A stretch of 64,000 bases of DNA, taken from contig JH720308.1 of assembly GCA_000231825.2 (NCBI GenBank), positions 1,349,675 to 1,413,674 on the forward strand. Direction: 5' to 3'. The notes under the pieces were generated by a model. It ran no database searches and was not told where the DNA came from. It saw only the letters and a list, made by a program, of their open reading frames with translations. This document shows, piece by piece, positions 23,401-35,138 of the stretch. Source of the DNA: Tetrahymena elliotti 4EA (Eukaryota; Ciliophora; Oligohymenophorea; Hymenostomatida; Tetrahymenidae). The position numbers and the translations under genes were made by a program. Within the stretch, counting starts at the first letter, position 1. Every line of letters begins with the position of its first letter.

Positions 23401-26400
23401 TAAGGTATATCCTTAAATGCAAGACTACCGTATCCTAAAAATGTGTAAGGCTCAGAACGAGAGCAATCCCATAAGAATATATCAACAACTGGATCAAAAG
23501 ATTTATTAAGGGGTACTTTAATTTAGAACTCTACATATTAATTGATATTTCCTCCACTATTAATAACTCTCATTTCTCCTGTTTTAAATTATTCTTGAGA
23601 ATCGCCTGATACATCTAAACTAGCTTATATTTTTTTTAGTTTAACTCCTAATACTTCCTCATCAATTTCTCTTACACCAATTAAAAAGAAACTTATCTTT
23701 TTAACTTCATATTTGGGGAATAGATTTGGTTTTGACTTAATAACATCACTGTATAAGTTAGGTATTAAGGTATAACCCAATAAAACTTGTCCTGTGTACT
23801 ATCATTAATATTAAAAAAAGAAGTTTATAAAGTGATATAATTAGAATTTTTAAAACTTACTTAACCAGTTGCATCATATTTAATAGGATACCATTTTGGT
23901 CTACGATATAAAATATCAAAAAATTGAGGGTTTTCTTGGGGAGTTTGATTATTTTTAACTTTAAATTTCACATGACTAGCTTCAAGAGGAATCCATATAC
24001 GACCTAATAAATCTTTCTCTATTTTATCTGGGTCATTGACAAAAATACCAGAATCATTTAGTTCTAGGTTTTCTCCTACTTGAACATCTTAAGGAGTTGC
24101 TTCAGGAGTACTATTCACTTTTGTTTTAACTAAACTCTTGTTAAGAAGAGCTTTTTAATCTTCAATTTCCATATTATCAACGCCATCATCCCCAGGCTTG
24201 TTCATAATTTTACTGTACAAGTTGTTTATTTACTTTTTGATATTGAAATTTTCAATTTTTGTTAAGAAATTTTCTCTTGGTTGGTCTAGCATTCTATTTT
24301 CATCACAATCATAAACTGTAAGGAACATACCTTTAGTAGGATACTTAGTTTTCATTAGACTTTCCATAGAAGGTAAAATAACTTTATCCATATTAATACT
24401 CTAAAACCATCCAGGATTTAGTGTTTTTTACTTTACTTTAGAAGTTCCTACTTAACCTGCACATTTAACTTTAATAAAAGGATCACAACCTCCTGTTTCA
24501 TCAGCTGGAGGCAATCCTCTAGCTTAATACAATTAAACACGAAGCTAATATTCATTCATATCAGCTAATAATTGACGCTAGTGATCAGCTGTAAAAAATT
24601 AACGCTCTTTTTATGGTCTGTACTTTAGTAAAGAAGCCTTCACAATTAAAAACCCTGGAAATTCATCATCTTTTACTAAATCCAATGATCTATCTTCTTT
24701 TAATTCCACTAAAAGAGTTTCATGTTCAGTTTCAGGATCAAAATTTTATGTGCTTCTAAGGATTTTGCTGGCTCTATTTAAAATTTAATATTTTTTCAAA
24801 ATGTGATGATTTTTTTAAGTTAATTACTTGATTCTGTTAAAACTCATTCTACGATCTTCGCTATTCTAATCAGTTACATAAAATACCAGGTCAGGAATTT
24901 ATTCAACATCTTCAGGGAATATGACCTTTCTCTCTTCCAAACTTTCAAACCAGTTAACTTGCCCATTTATATTAATTTTCGATTAAGTGTACAGCTTTTT
25001 TTATTTAAAATTTTAACTTTAATATTTATTTTCATTAAAAAAATTACTAAGTAAGGACCAATATTAGCATGAACAATCATGTCACCCTTTTTATCTGGAA
25101 TTTCATTTCCTTCAAGAATATCTATCCATAAATAATAAGATCTCATCTTAGTTTATGGAATAGGATTGTGAGGGAAAGAAAATTAAAGCATTTTAGTGCT
25201 AGTACGAGGATCCTTTTTATTGTAACTGCTACAAGAATACAATAGCCTACCTCTATAGTGAGAACCCATCGTTTATCCATAAAAATTCATTAAATCTGCT
25301 TCTTTACCTTATACTGTAATTGGTGAACCATATAAATTTCCCCATGTTGGTTAGTGTTTTTTATACTGAATATCAGCTAAGTTAATTTTTAACTATCCTA
25401 CTAAATCATCATCAGCTATAATAAAAATTAAATTTTTGTCAATTGTCATTCTTAGAAAAAAAGAAAAAATTTTTTACACCCTAGATCTTTATCATAGATT
25501 TATATTGTAATTTATTTTGATTTACAAGGAAGCATACATTATAACTTTATACATTCATTCCATTCAGGATTTCTTGATTTAACAACACGAGTTTAAGCTG
25601 TATACCCTCCAAACTTAGCTATTACATATGCATCTATTCTGTTTATTTAAAAAATGGTTATTTTTATTGAATTCATATATGATTTATTTAATTTTTCTAT
25701 TGATAATAAATATATTATTTTCAGAAAATATGAAATATAAATTTACGAGTCCAAGCTGTTATCAAGACATGGTAAATTCTCTGCTCTGTAAATGTTAATC
25801 TATTTATAAATTTCACTAGTTAATAATCTAAATAGTCAAAAAATACTTCAATCAAATGTCCTGTTTATACAACCTTTTATGGAACCAATGACTTTTCTTT
25901 TCCACTTCCCTATTTTATTTTAATATATCTATTTTCTTTATTCAGTAAACTTTGGCTATGCTTTTAAGATTATTTGTGTAATATCAAAAATTTACAGATT
26001 TTTTAGCAGTTTCAATATCATGCAAGACAGGTTCATCACCAGGTCCAAGAACACTCAAATTAACAAACAAGTATCCTGTTGGCCCTTCAATTTCATCAGT
26101 TGGATCTGTAAGTGTTAACCATGTATGAAAATACTCATGGCCCAATTAAAAGTAAATAGAAGTCAAATCAACTTCATATGTACCAATAATATGTGTAACA
26201 AAAGAACTAGATTTATCTAATACTGATAGTCTAATAGTAATATCCTACAACTATTCCATTCTTAATGATTTGAAGTAAAATGTCCATCCTTAATTATATA
26301 CAGGGTTTGACTGATCTTTAATTATTTTAGATTTCTTTTTTTTATCTAAAACCTCAACCATAACCTAAGATGTTACAATTTAAGTAGCTCCAAATCCTAA

Positions 26401-26738
26401 GAATCCTTTCCCTCTTTACAATAAAAAAAATAAAAGTATATTAAGTTTAAATTCAGTCCATTCAAGTATTATTTAGAGCTATATTCATTTTATTTGAAAT
26501 TTCGCCAAATTAGTAAATAATGTAATCTCATTGTTAATGCTCATAAAATGTATGTTGAAAGTTAGTTACTTTGGAATAAGATCATTAGCTTCAAGGACTT
26601 TAACTGTAATGCTATAATCTCCTTCTTTAAGACTATAACTCTATTTCAAAATAAAAATGTATCTATTTACTATTTTTATTTGTTTTTTAAATGTACCTTT
26701 ATTTCCTCCTAAGGAGATAACTTTTTTTTTGTAGCCAT
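20477..26738 (-). CDS. ferlin: multi-C2, C-terminally anchored membrane-fusion protein
   Basis: A multi-exon gene of about 1,700 codons. It starts MATKKKLSPQEEIK, followed by a 56-nt intron (26641-26696). C2 domains in order: the first (YSITVKVLEANDLIPK... to the FerI-like LGPGDEPVLHD), a second (INIYRAENLPCLDN... DAYVIAKFGG...), the ferlin linker with GSHYRGRLLYSC, a third (QLRVQLYQARGLPPADETGG), further C2-like blocks near 23.4-24.1 kb, then RVYITRGKNIGGEGHSPDSY and a last C2 (EIRVIVWETKDCVFKDEAEK). Before the final domains comes a Gln/Asp/Glu-rich linker (about 22.4-23.3 kb). It ends PPLDEPPGRMKFDILHPL and one membrane span (AFLFIVCFVICFGLGWVLIS) with a tiny luminal tail, the hallmark of ferlins. 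Family members (dysferlin, otoferlin) drive Ca2+-dependent vesicle fusion and membrane repair. More than ten introns are present; I placed only some exactly, so treat exon edges as approximate. Confidence 0.9.
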
Positions 26739-27187
26739 GTAAGTTATATCTTTATTTAAACTTCTTAAAACAACTAAAAAAAATCAAATTATTTGTGATT
26801 AAAATCAAATATCAGCAAAATTAATAATTAATTGATTGATTGATTTACTAGATAATTTATTATTTTTCAAAGTTTCGTTTTAAATATCTTTTATTTTGAT
26901 TTCAAAAATTATCTATCTATTTATTTACCTTAGTTTTATTTCTTTATTATCTATACTCATTTAATTTGCTTGTTTGTTTATGAAAACTATTTATAAATCA
27001 AAAATTTAAAACGACTGGATTAATTATTTTCTATTCAAGCCATTAATTTTATTTAAAAAAAATCTACATTAAGAATGATATTTTAAAACTTTTTATTAAT
27101 TATTATTTTAATTTTTTTATGCTAATTAGATACAAAATAAATATTTTTGCAACAAAACTGTTTGATTTTTTATAGTTAATTTTTTAA
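26739..27187. other. intergenic spacer with short tetranucleotide repeat
   Basis: The ferlin leader and the MORN gene 3' end meet here. A short TTGA/GATT tetranucleotide run lies near 26829-26848. No gene seen. Confidence 0.55.
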
Positions 27188-28479
27188 TCAATAAATATTC
27201 TCATCAAAATCGTTAAACTAAAATAGATCTTTTATTTACTATGATAATTCAATGTCAGACTCAATTACTGAGTTGCTAAATATTGCATTAGTTTAAATTT
27301 CTCCTAAAAATATAGTGGCTTGACCATTCAAACTTCCATTTATAAATTACCCCTACACTTTAATACCATCAATAAATTCTATTGTTCCTCTACCGTTTCT
27401 GAGGTTATTTTCATATTCTCCTATATTATTTTAGTAATGCATTATAATTGAAATGAATTTATATATTTTACCTTCATATTTTCCAAAGTTCCACTGAAAT
27501 GTTCCTGTACCACTCTTTTTATTATTCTAAAATTATCCTTCATAAACTCGACCAGTCCCATCCAAATATTCGAATTTTCCTTTAGAAAATTCATTATTTT
27601 TAAATTCACCTTTATATTTATACTTTTAAAAGTATTCTAATTCTCCTTATCCTTCTCTATCACCATTTGAGAAATTTCCAGTATATTTATATAGCTAAGT
27701 TTCTAATGTACCCAACCCATTCCTTTAATCATTAAGCCAATTACCTTGATATTTTTACCCATCATGACCATAAAAATTCCCTAAAATAAAAAAATACTTA
27801 AACTAAAATCATTTTGGCCGAAAATTAAAATGATTCGCACTAAATACTTTTGAAGATCTCCTAAAAATTTGATAAAACTGCTTAATTTAAGATAACAAAG
27901 TGTAAAATATTGTGTGTTTATAAATAAAATTATACTAAATATTTTGAGGCATTTACATATATTCTCAAAAAATGTTTCTCTTTTCAAAGTTTTTTTATTA
28001 AATTAAATGGCAGTGATACTTCAATAAAACAGAATGAAATAAAAAAAACTACCTTTTCCATTAAAAGAATTATTTAAAAAATTTCCTTCATAAATATCCA
28101 AATTAGAGTAAATAATCACTCCTTCTCCTGATATTTATCCTTCTTTAAATCTTCCGCAATAATATGCCTTAGAAGGAATAATAATTTATCCATATCCTTC
28201 CATTTATCTATTTATATTCCATTATCCTTAATATATTATTCCATTTTACAACTTTAAATAATTATCATTGTAAAAACATTATTATTAAATGTCATGACAT
28301 CTATGTTAAGTGCGATAATATCTATTTTTATATTTTAGCAATTAATCGTTTATCTATTTTATGTATTATTCAACTTCTTATTCTGTTAAAATTTAGCTAC
28401 CAGCAGGTGCATAATTGTTTTCTTAGTTATTATTTGGGATTTGAGGAGGGATATGATTTTTCGAGCAACATTCTCCCAT
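27188..28479 (-). CDS. MORN-repeat protein with acylation-type N-terminus
   Basis: Exons (minus) 28479-28053, 27780-27472 and 27420-27188, with introns of 272 and 51 nt, give 322 codons in phase. After a helical N-terminal part (about residues 30-85) there are about nine MORN-type units, each built around YxGxWxxxxxxGxG: YQGQWNINRQMEGYG, YCGRFKEGQISGEG, YEGNFLNNSFNGKG, YQGNWLNDQRNGLG, YTGNFSNGDREGQG, YEGQFQNNKKSGTG, YEGEYENNLRNGRG and two weaker ones. MORN arrays bind membranes or serve as scaffolds in cilia, basal bodies and cortical structures. The first residues, MGECCS, fit the N-myristoylation pattern (Gly2, Ser6) with adjacent Cys4 and Cys5 that could be palmitoylated, so stable membrane attachment is a reasonable inference. 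Start choice is clear because the acylation motif and a good frame begin there. Confidence 0.9.
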
Positions 28480-29227
28480 GCCTTATAAATATTATATCTT
28501 ATAAAAATTTTTTTCTGCTTTAAAAGTCTTAGTTATTGTTTATGAAAAAATTTAATATTTAGTTGAATCAAAGATATTTAATATTTTTGAAGTATAAAAA
28601 TTAATGAAATATGCAAGTAGATATCTAAATAGAATCTATAAATGTAAATTTAATTTAATTAAAGATGTATTTTACATCAAATCTATATAAAAGATAACAA
28701 ATTCTATTATTAGTGAGGCCAATTAAAAGAATTTGTTTCATTTGCATAGAAATCAATTAAATAGTAAAAAAAGTTTTCAATCAGATTATTTTAACAAATT
28801 TAATTCAAAAAGCTCTTCATTATTATTTTGATTTATTCATACTTTTATTTATTTCCCTTCAACTTGATAAAAAGAATGCCAAATTCGATTAAAAATTGTA
28901 AAAAGAATACCAAATTCTATTAAAATTAATATAAATTTTCTTTGATTTGTTTATTAATAAATTTCAATCTATTAACAATAAAAAGTAGCTCAAGCTCTTA
29001 AAATTAGAAATTTAACTCAGTTATTTGTTTGATATAGTAAATATTTTGTAAAAATTTAATTAAATGATTAGTGAATTCTTTAAAAATTGTAAAGCAAACA
29101 AACAATTTCTTAACAATAAATAAAATTAGTAGATATATTTAGAGACTCGAAATTATAATTTATAGATTTATTAAAATAAATAATTTAACTTAATTAACCT
29201 TCATATATATTATTATTATATATTTTT
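28480..29227. other. AT-rich intergenic spacer
   Basis: About 750 bp between the MORN gene start and the 3' end of the EF-hand gene, both on the minus strand. It is the likely promoter region of the MORN gene. No gene seen. Confidence 0.6.
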
Positions 29228-30515
29228 TCACTTTTTATTTGAAAATGAACTTCTTTGACTTGGGTTTTTAGAATCAATTTATTTATTTACTTACTTTGGA
29301 GCATTGTTAATAGCCAATAATTTACCATATGCCTACATAATATTGTAAAATAATTAATTCGAGACGTTAATATTAATAAAAAATACCTTCATAACCTTTT
29401 CACCTTCTTTCTTTTTTTCTTAATTAGTACTCATAATAGCATCTATTTATATTTTATGGTTTAATTATTTTGTGTTAATTTGATATTAATATGTATGAAT
29501 TACCTAAAAGCTTTTTTCTACGAATTGTTGAAATAATTAATTAAAATGGCAAGTTTTTTGTTTAAATATCTCCATCACCTAACTATCCGTTGATCATATC
29601 TTTTCAATTTTTGGTGAAATAAAATCTCTATTTTGCTTAACTTAAAAAATTTTTTTACCTTTGAAAAAATTAATAATTGCAGTATTCTTTTGTGATCTTC
29701 CGTTTCCTTTTTCTTTTGCTTTTATAATATCTAAAAATTCTTAAAATTCAATTTCATTTGAGTGATCCTTATCCACTTAATCCATAATCTTTTTCACATC
29801 TTCTTTTGACTCAGCAATACCTAGAGAAATTAATGGATCTTCTAATTCTCTGAGACCAATACTTCCTTTAAAAATAAAATTAAAACTATTTTTAAAACAA
29901 TAAACAATATTTTCTGTGATTATAAATAGTCTTTTAAGGTTTCAAACACTATTTTAATAACTTGCATTCTATTTTTTACAGATAAATACATTTTTTAGTA
30001 ATTTACCTGACCCGTCACCATCTAAAGACCTAAAATATTACTTAAGCTTTGATCTTTCTTTATCATCAAAATCTATAAATTCTCTTTTCTTATGCTTTAT
30101 TAGCCATTGACGCGTTTAGCTTTCTTTCTAATTAATACATTATATATTTATTACTAAAATATGAACAGAAAAAATTACTAGCTTTTATCTATTTTCATTT
30201 AATTCCTTTTCTCTTTCTTTTTTCTCAACAATCAAATCTTCATAAGAGACCATATTAAGTCCTAGAAGAAATTTTAAATAATGGTAAAAAAGATATGAGC
30301 TTTAATTTTTTCAATTTATGAATGTAATTATAACCTCTTTCTTTAATTAGCTATTTTATTTCTGGATTAACTATGTCTTTAAGGTTTTCTTCTCCATCAT
30401 CATTATCTTCGTCATCTTAATCATTTTCGTTTTCACTTTTGTCTTCATCTAGATCGTCATTACTTAATTAAAGTTTATCTTTAATAAATTAGCTTTCAGA
30501 TTCACTATTATTCAT
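29228..30515 (-). CDS. EF-hand calcium-binding protein, seven exons
   Basis: Exons (minus) 30515-30335, 30261-30179, 30127-30007, 29865-29659, 29599-29504, 29442-29387 and 29332-29228 sum to 283 codons including stop; the six introns are 51-141 nt. An acidic N-terminus (DDLDEDKSENENDQDDEDND) is followed by a helical region and an EF-hand pair: loop DGDGSGSIGLRE (interrupted by an intron) and loop DKDHSNEIEFQE, both with acceptable Ca2+ ligands at positions 1, 3, 5 and 12. The C-terminal third (KNLPFQLIISTIRRKK and a basic, Ser-rich tail) has no recognised domain. Likely a calmodulin-like sensor or a ciliary/cortical Ca2+-binding protein. It is not a centrin or calmodulin proper, because only two EF-hands are evident and both termini are long. 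Confidence 0.88.
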
Positions 30516-31783
30516 TTTATGATTTTGATATAATAAGTTAGAGTAAAAACACTTTGTAACAATATGTTTATTATCCGAAGAAATCAAAAGTAAATTTTTA
30601 ATATAATAGAAGAATTCAATCCTACTAACTAATTAAGTAGTATATTACTGATTGTTTGTTTATTTTCTTTATTGAATTAACTTAGTTTTATTGCTATTAA
30701 ATTATTACATTTTAAACATATTATTTTAACTTGATAAAATGAATTAAAATAAAGCATTTAAACTGATTTTAGCTAAAAATTATTTATTTCAAAAATTAAA
30801 ACAATTGATAATATTTTAAATCCTTAATTTGTTTGGCTAAATAATTGGTAATAATTAATTTTTTTTAAGCTACTATTGACGAAACAAAAATTTGTTAAAA
30901 TCTAATTTATTGTATTTTTATTTAGAAGTATAAAATTAAATAAATTTTCATTTTTGTCTTGCAGATTTCACTTTAAAAATCTACAATTTAAAAATGTTTT
31001 TTGAATATTTTTCAATCAAACTCAGTAAAAAATTGAGAAAATATTAGTATAAAAATATTTAAACTAATAATTTATATCAAGTAAGAAGTTCCATCAAAAA
31101 ATTTGAAAACCTAATTGGAAGTAACTCAACAGATTTGATTGAGATTTCAGATTGCAAAAGTAACAAAAATTTTAGATTCTAACACTTTCTTAAATTAAAT
31201 AAATAGAAAGAATGTAACAATAGTTAATTTTTATGAATTCTGAAAATGGTACATATTTAATAGAGTAGATTTTAATTCTTAATTAATTTTTTCTAGAACT
31301 TTTTTTTCACAATCTTTTTAACTCTGAAATTTATTTTTAATTAATTTCTTTATTTAAAGTCTTTGGGAGTACCAAGTATGAGCAAATTAATCGGATAAAA
31401 AGAGCAAAATTTAGTTTATGTTATTTGATGCAAAATTTTGAAATTTTAAAATAGATTTCTATGAAAGTTGAATTTTGTATGAGATTGCTCAAAAATGAGA
31501 ATAAAATTGTTTTTAATGTGCTTAAACTTATTTATTACAAAATTATTATTTTGAATGATTAAATAAATTCTATCTATCTATCTTAAGTTCGTATTTTAAA
31601 TTCTGAGGGGTTATTGATAAAGGAATTATTTTTTTCAAATTTTATCCTGATTCAAAATTTTTTTAATGTAACAAACATTTTTTTTTTTAATTTTTTTTTT
31701 ACAATATAAATTGGCTTTGTAATCTTTAATAAAAAATAGAAATTAGTTATTAAAAAAATAAATAAATTAGAAATCAAACATAA
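30516..31783. other. divergent AT-rich intergenic region
   Basis: 1.27 kb separates two divergently transcribed genes (EF-hand on minus, flavoprotein on plus) and must contain both promoters. I see a CTAT tetranucleotide run near 31571-31583 and long T runs near 31680, but no clear regulatory motif or gene. Confidence 0.6.
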
Positions 31784-32632
31784 ATGAAGTCTCTCTGTCT
31801 CAAATTTTTGTTTCTCTTTTTTGAAACTAGGGAAGCAAAACTCACAGAAAAGATATTAATATCCCCTGATAGTTATATATTTAGATTTACTTTCACAAAT
31901 AAATAACACGCTCTGAGTTACCCTGCTGGATCTCATTATGCAATTTTAAGAATTCCTAATAGCAGTGATGCTTTCACTTAAAAGTACACTCCAGTTAACA
32001 CTATAGAGTCAATGAATGAAGGATATATAGACACAGTTATTAAAATATATAGACCAAATACAAATCCTGAATTCCCAAAAGGAGGAAGTTTAACTCCATT
32101 ACTAGAGAATTTGAAGGTTGGAGATATAGTTACACTTTCAGGTCCAATTATATCTATTAAATATGATAAGGATGGCTATTTAGATTTAATTAGAAAAAAA
32201 TAGCCTGAACAGAAGAGTCTCAAATAAAGGATAAGACCAAAGAATTTATTTTTAATTGCAGGTGGAACAGGAATAGCTCCAGTTTTTTCTATCGCTTAGT
32301 AAATTTGCCTAGATAAGTAAAAGGATATTAAAATAACTCTCTTATTTGCTAATAGGACTGAAAAAGATATTCTACTTAAATAGTAAATTGATGATTTGTA
32401 GAATAAATTTGAAAATTTCAAAGTAATTTATGTAATTGATGCTAATAATTAAGTCAAAAATTGGAATGGAGAAATAGGTAGAATTGACTAAAATATGATA
32501 TAAAAATATGGTCCTCCATCAAATGATAAAGATAATTATGTACTATTTAGTGGACCTAAAGGTATGGAAAAAATGTGTTTTGAATCATTGAAAAATTTAG
32601 GCTTTGATCCTCTCCACTACTTTAGATTCTGA
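31784..32632 (+). CDS. NADH-cytochrome b5 reductase-like FAD oxidoreductase
   Basis: A single 282-codon frame. The FAD-binding half (about residues 20-130) has YPAGSHYAILRI, KYTPVN (Tyr68) and GGSLTPLLENLKVGDIVTLSGP; the NAD(P)H half has LIAGGTGIAPVFSI (from about residue 157), LLFANRTEKDILL and a C-terminal FSGPKGMEKMC. This is the ferredoxin-reductase superfamily, cytochrome b5 reductase branch, which passes electrons from NADH via FAD to cytochrome b5 for fatty-acid and sterol desaturation. Two usual signatures are altered: R-x-Y-T-x-x-S reads QKYTPVN, and the NADH-site CGPPPM reads SGPKGM. A hydrophobic N-terminus (LCLKFLFLFF) could be a signal anchor. The ending ...YFRF is typical of the family, so the protein seems complete. 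Confidence 0.88.
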
Positions 32633-32885
32633 ATAAATAAAGCAAATATTAACTAAATTATTTGTTTAAATAATATATTCACAATAAAAATGTATGTTTT
32701 TATAAATATAAAAAAAGTATATTATAGTATTGTTGTTATTAATCTTTTAAAATATTAACAAAAAAACACAAAATATTTTTAATTAAACTTTTAATTTCAT
32801 TTATCTTTTAAAAAATTTCTTTAAAATTAAAAATTTAAAAAGGTATTGTATATTATTTATTATGTTTAAAATAATAAAGTTGAAT

Positions 32886-34211
32886 TCAATAATATTTTAG
32901 ATCTGGGCAAACTGGATTAAAATGGTTAATTTAATCTTTTTCTTCTTATTTTATTAGTCTAAATGATGTTCTATTATTTTACTTTTTTGCAAAAACATTG
33001 TACATTTTGGCCATTTCTTAAAATACTTCTACTTATAAAGAATAATCAAGGCTAAAATCGATTTCATTATGATATATTTTGTCTTAAAAATCTAAAGAGG
33101 AATTTTATTAATTTTATCTTATTTCTAAAACTTATTTTAAAGATGTTGGTTCTATTTCAGTTTTTACTACTATGAGCATGTGAGTGTTAAAATGAAATTA
33201 AGTACATTATTTATTTGAAGGCTAAGGATATATAATCTAAGGATAAGCTTTTGTTTAGATTTTAATTCCATCAAATGTATAAAGGTTCACATCTACATAC
33301 TCATTATCATTAAAGTCTTATAGAATTGAATATTCTTTCACATATTTTTCATGCATTCTTAGCATTTATTTTAATTAATGTTTTGTAAAATTGATCTCAC
33401 TATTACAGTCTGCAAATTCATTTAATCCATATCTATGAATAAACCTCTAATATTATTCTAAATTTGTTCCTAAAAGTATAAGGAATGGCTCACTATAATA
33501 AATATTTTAAATTTCAAATTCCATAGTTTCTATATTATTTACCATCTACATTATATAAACAAACTCATCTTGTTTAAAATTATTTAAATAAGTCTGCTTA
33601 GCCATTTACAGCTCTTACAATTATTGATTGAAAAGAATTTCTAGATTTGGAATACTTTATAAAGACAACAAATCATTATAAATATCAAAACAAAATTATT
33701 AGTAAATCATAAGTAACTAACCTAGATCATGAATATTTTATTTAGGATAGTTTGATAGTTTTAAAGCACTATTGTAAAAGTATTTGGATGAAGGAACTGT
33801 TGACTCTAAATCAATTTATATAAATCTAGTCTACTTGTGTATGATTGTTTACTTAATTCTTTTGAAATTGTTAATGTAGGAAATATGAGTATTCTTAAGC
33901 TACAAATCATTAAAATCAAGAGTTATAAATATTTCTCCAACTAAAAATAAAGATTCTATATCATATATGCAACTTAAGTTTGGAACACTTTTTATTTCAA
34001 ACTATTTAGGCTTTAGTTGTTACTTTTTTTTCTGTATTTTTTTATGCTAAATCACTACTTTTTATTCTGAATTTTAAATTGAGGTTATTTTTTCATGCTT
34101 AACACTTCTATCATCATCATCATCATCATCCAAACATATAATTTATTCTAAAGCACTTTAACCACTTGCCTAAGATGTCTTACTTGATAAAAATACAACT
34201 TAGCTTTCCAT
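32886..34211 (-). CDS. unknown protein with poly-Asp tract
   Basis: A single uninterrupted frame of 441 codons. Near the N-terminus (about residues 30-36) a run of seven GAT codons encodes poly-Asp, and a Lys/Gln-rich segment follows. From about residue 80 onward the protein is globular-looking: IYDIESLFLVGEIFITLDFN and FYNSALKLSNYP near 80-165, YYSEPFLILLGTNLEQYQRF near 245-265, and HFNTHMLIVVKTEIEP in the last third. The alternation of strands and the two similar halves faintly suggest a PAS-like or related sensory fold, but I see no diagnostic motif and assign no function. The C-terminus is INHFNPVCPDLKYY. No intron is needed. Confidence 0.7.
34118..34139. repeat. ATC/GAT trinucleotide run coding for poly-Asp
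   Basis: About seven perfect ATC repeats (GAT on the coding minus strand) give a run of aspartates in the unknown protein. This is a simple microsatellite inside a coding region and probably length-variable. Confidence 0.8.
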
Positions 34212-35138
34212 TTTATCAAATAAATATGTGAATTATGGATAAAATTTGATTTTTTTTTCAAGACTTATAATTTATCTGATTTTTTTAAAGAAATTATGAT
34301 TAATAATTAATTAAAATTATAAGGTTTTACATACTTATAAGTAAAAATTTGATATAACATTTAGGAATTTACATTACATAATAAAAAATCTACCTAATTA
34401 ATTATTGATAGAATATATTTTTTTCCAAATTTTAAATAGAAAATTTTAGAAAAATAAATTGACGGACATTCTTATTACAAGATTAATTACTATTATTTTT
34501 TTAATCTATTAGCTAGATTTAATTAAGATTTTTTAATTATTATTAATCTATTTAAAATATAAATCTAACTAGATAGATTTACAGCATTTTTTACCATTAT
34601 GATTTAAAATTTTTTTGATCTAAAATGAATAAATATTTTTCTAAAATAAATCTCTGAATAAAAAATATTTATTGATTCTACTTTTTAAAGTATTTTAAGC
34701 GTAAAAAATATCAAAAAATTACTTTTTTAAATTATTTAAAATTAAAAATTAGCTCTTCTCAGAAAAATGAAGTTAAGTAAAAAGATTTAAAACCTTTTAA
34801 ATAAAATATTTTCATATTTTAAAAAAAATAATCTAATCTAACATATCAATTGAAGATTTCACAAATATTATCGTAAAAGCAAAACCAAAATATTTGATTA
34901 TTAATTTAATAGAATAAATAGGAAAAATAGTTAAATTATTTAGAAACATAAAACTTTTTAGTTCTTTAATTAATATTTAGAAATTACAAAGTAAAATTTT
35001 AGGTAAATTATTATTCTTTTACATTTCATCTAAATCTTGTTTACAGAAATATTTACTTGGTTGTAATTATTTAAGCAAAACCAAATACGAGAAATAACCC
35101 ATTTAGAAAATTTCTTCGATAAATTAATTTTATTTTAT
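34212..35138. other. AT-rich intergenic spacer
   Basis: About 930 bp upstream of the poly-Asp gene and downstream of the transporter gene. No gene or RNA seen. Confidence 0.6.

Noticed and set aside
27781..27987. Standard-code open frame on minus (about 68 aa)
   Set aside because: It lies within the 272-nt first intron of the MORN gene and touches its acceptor; the flanking MORN exons join in phase without it.
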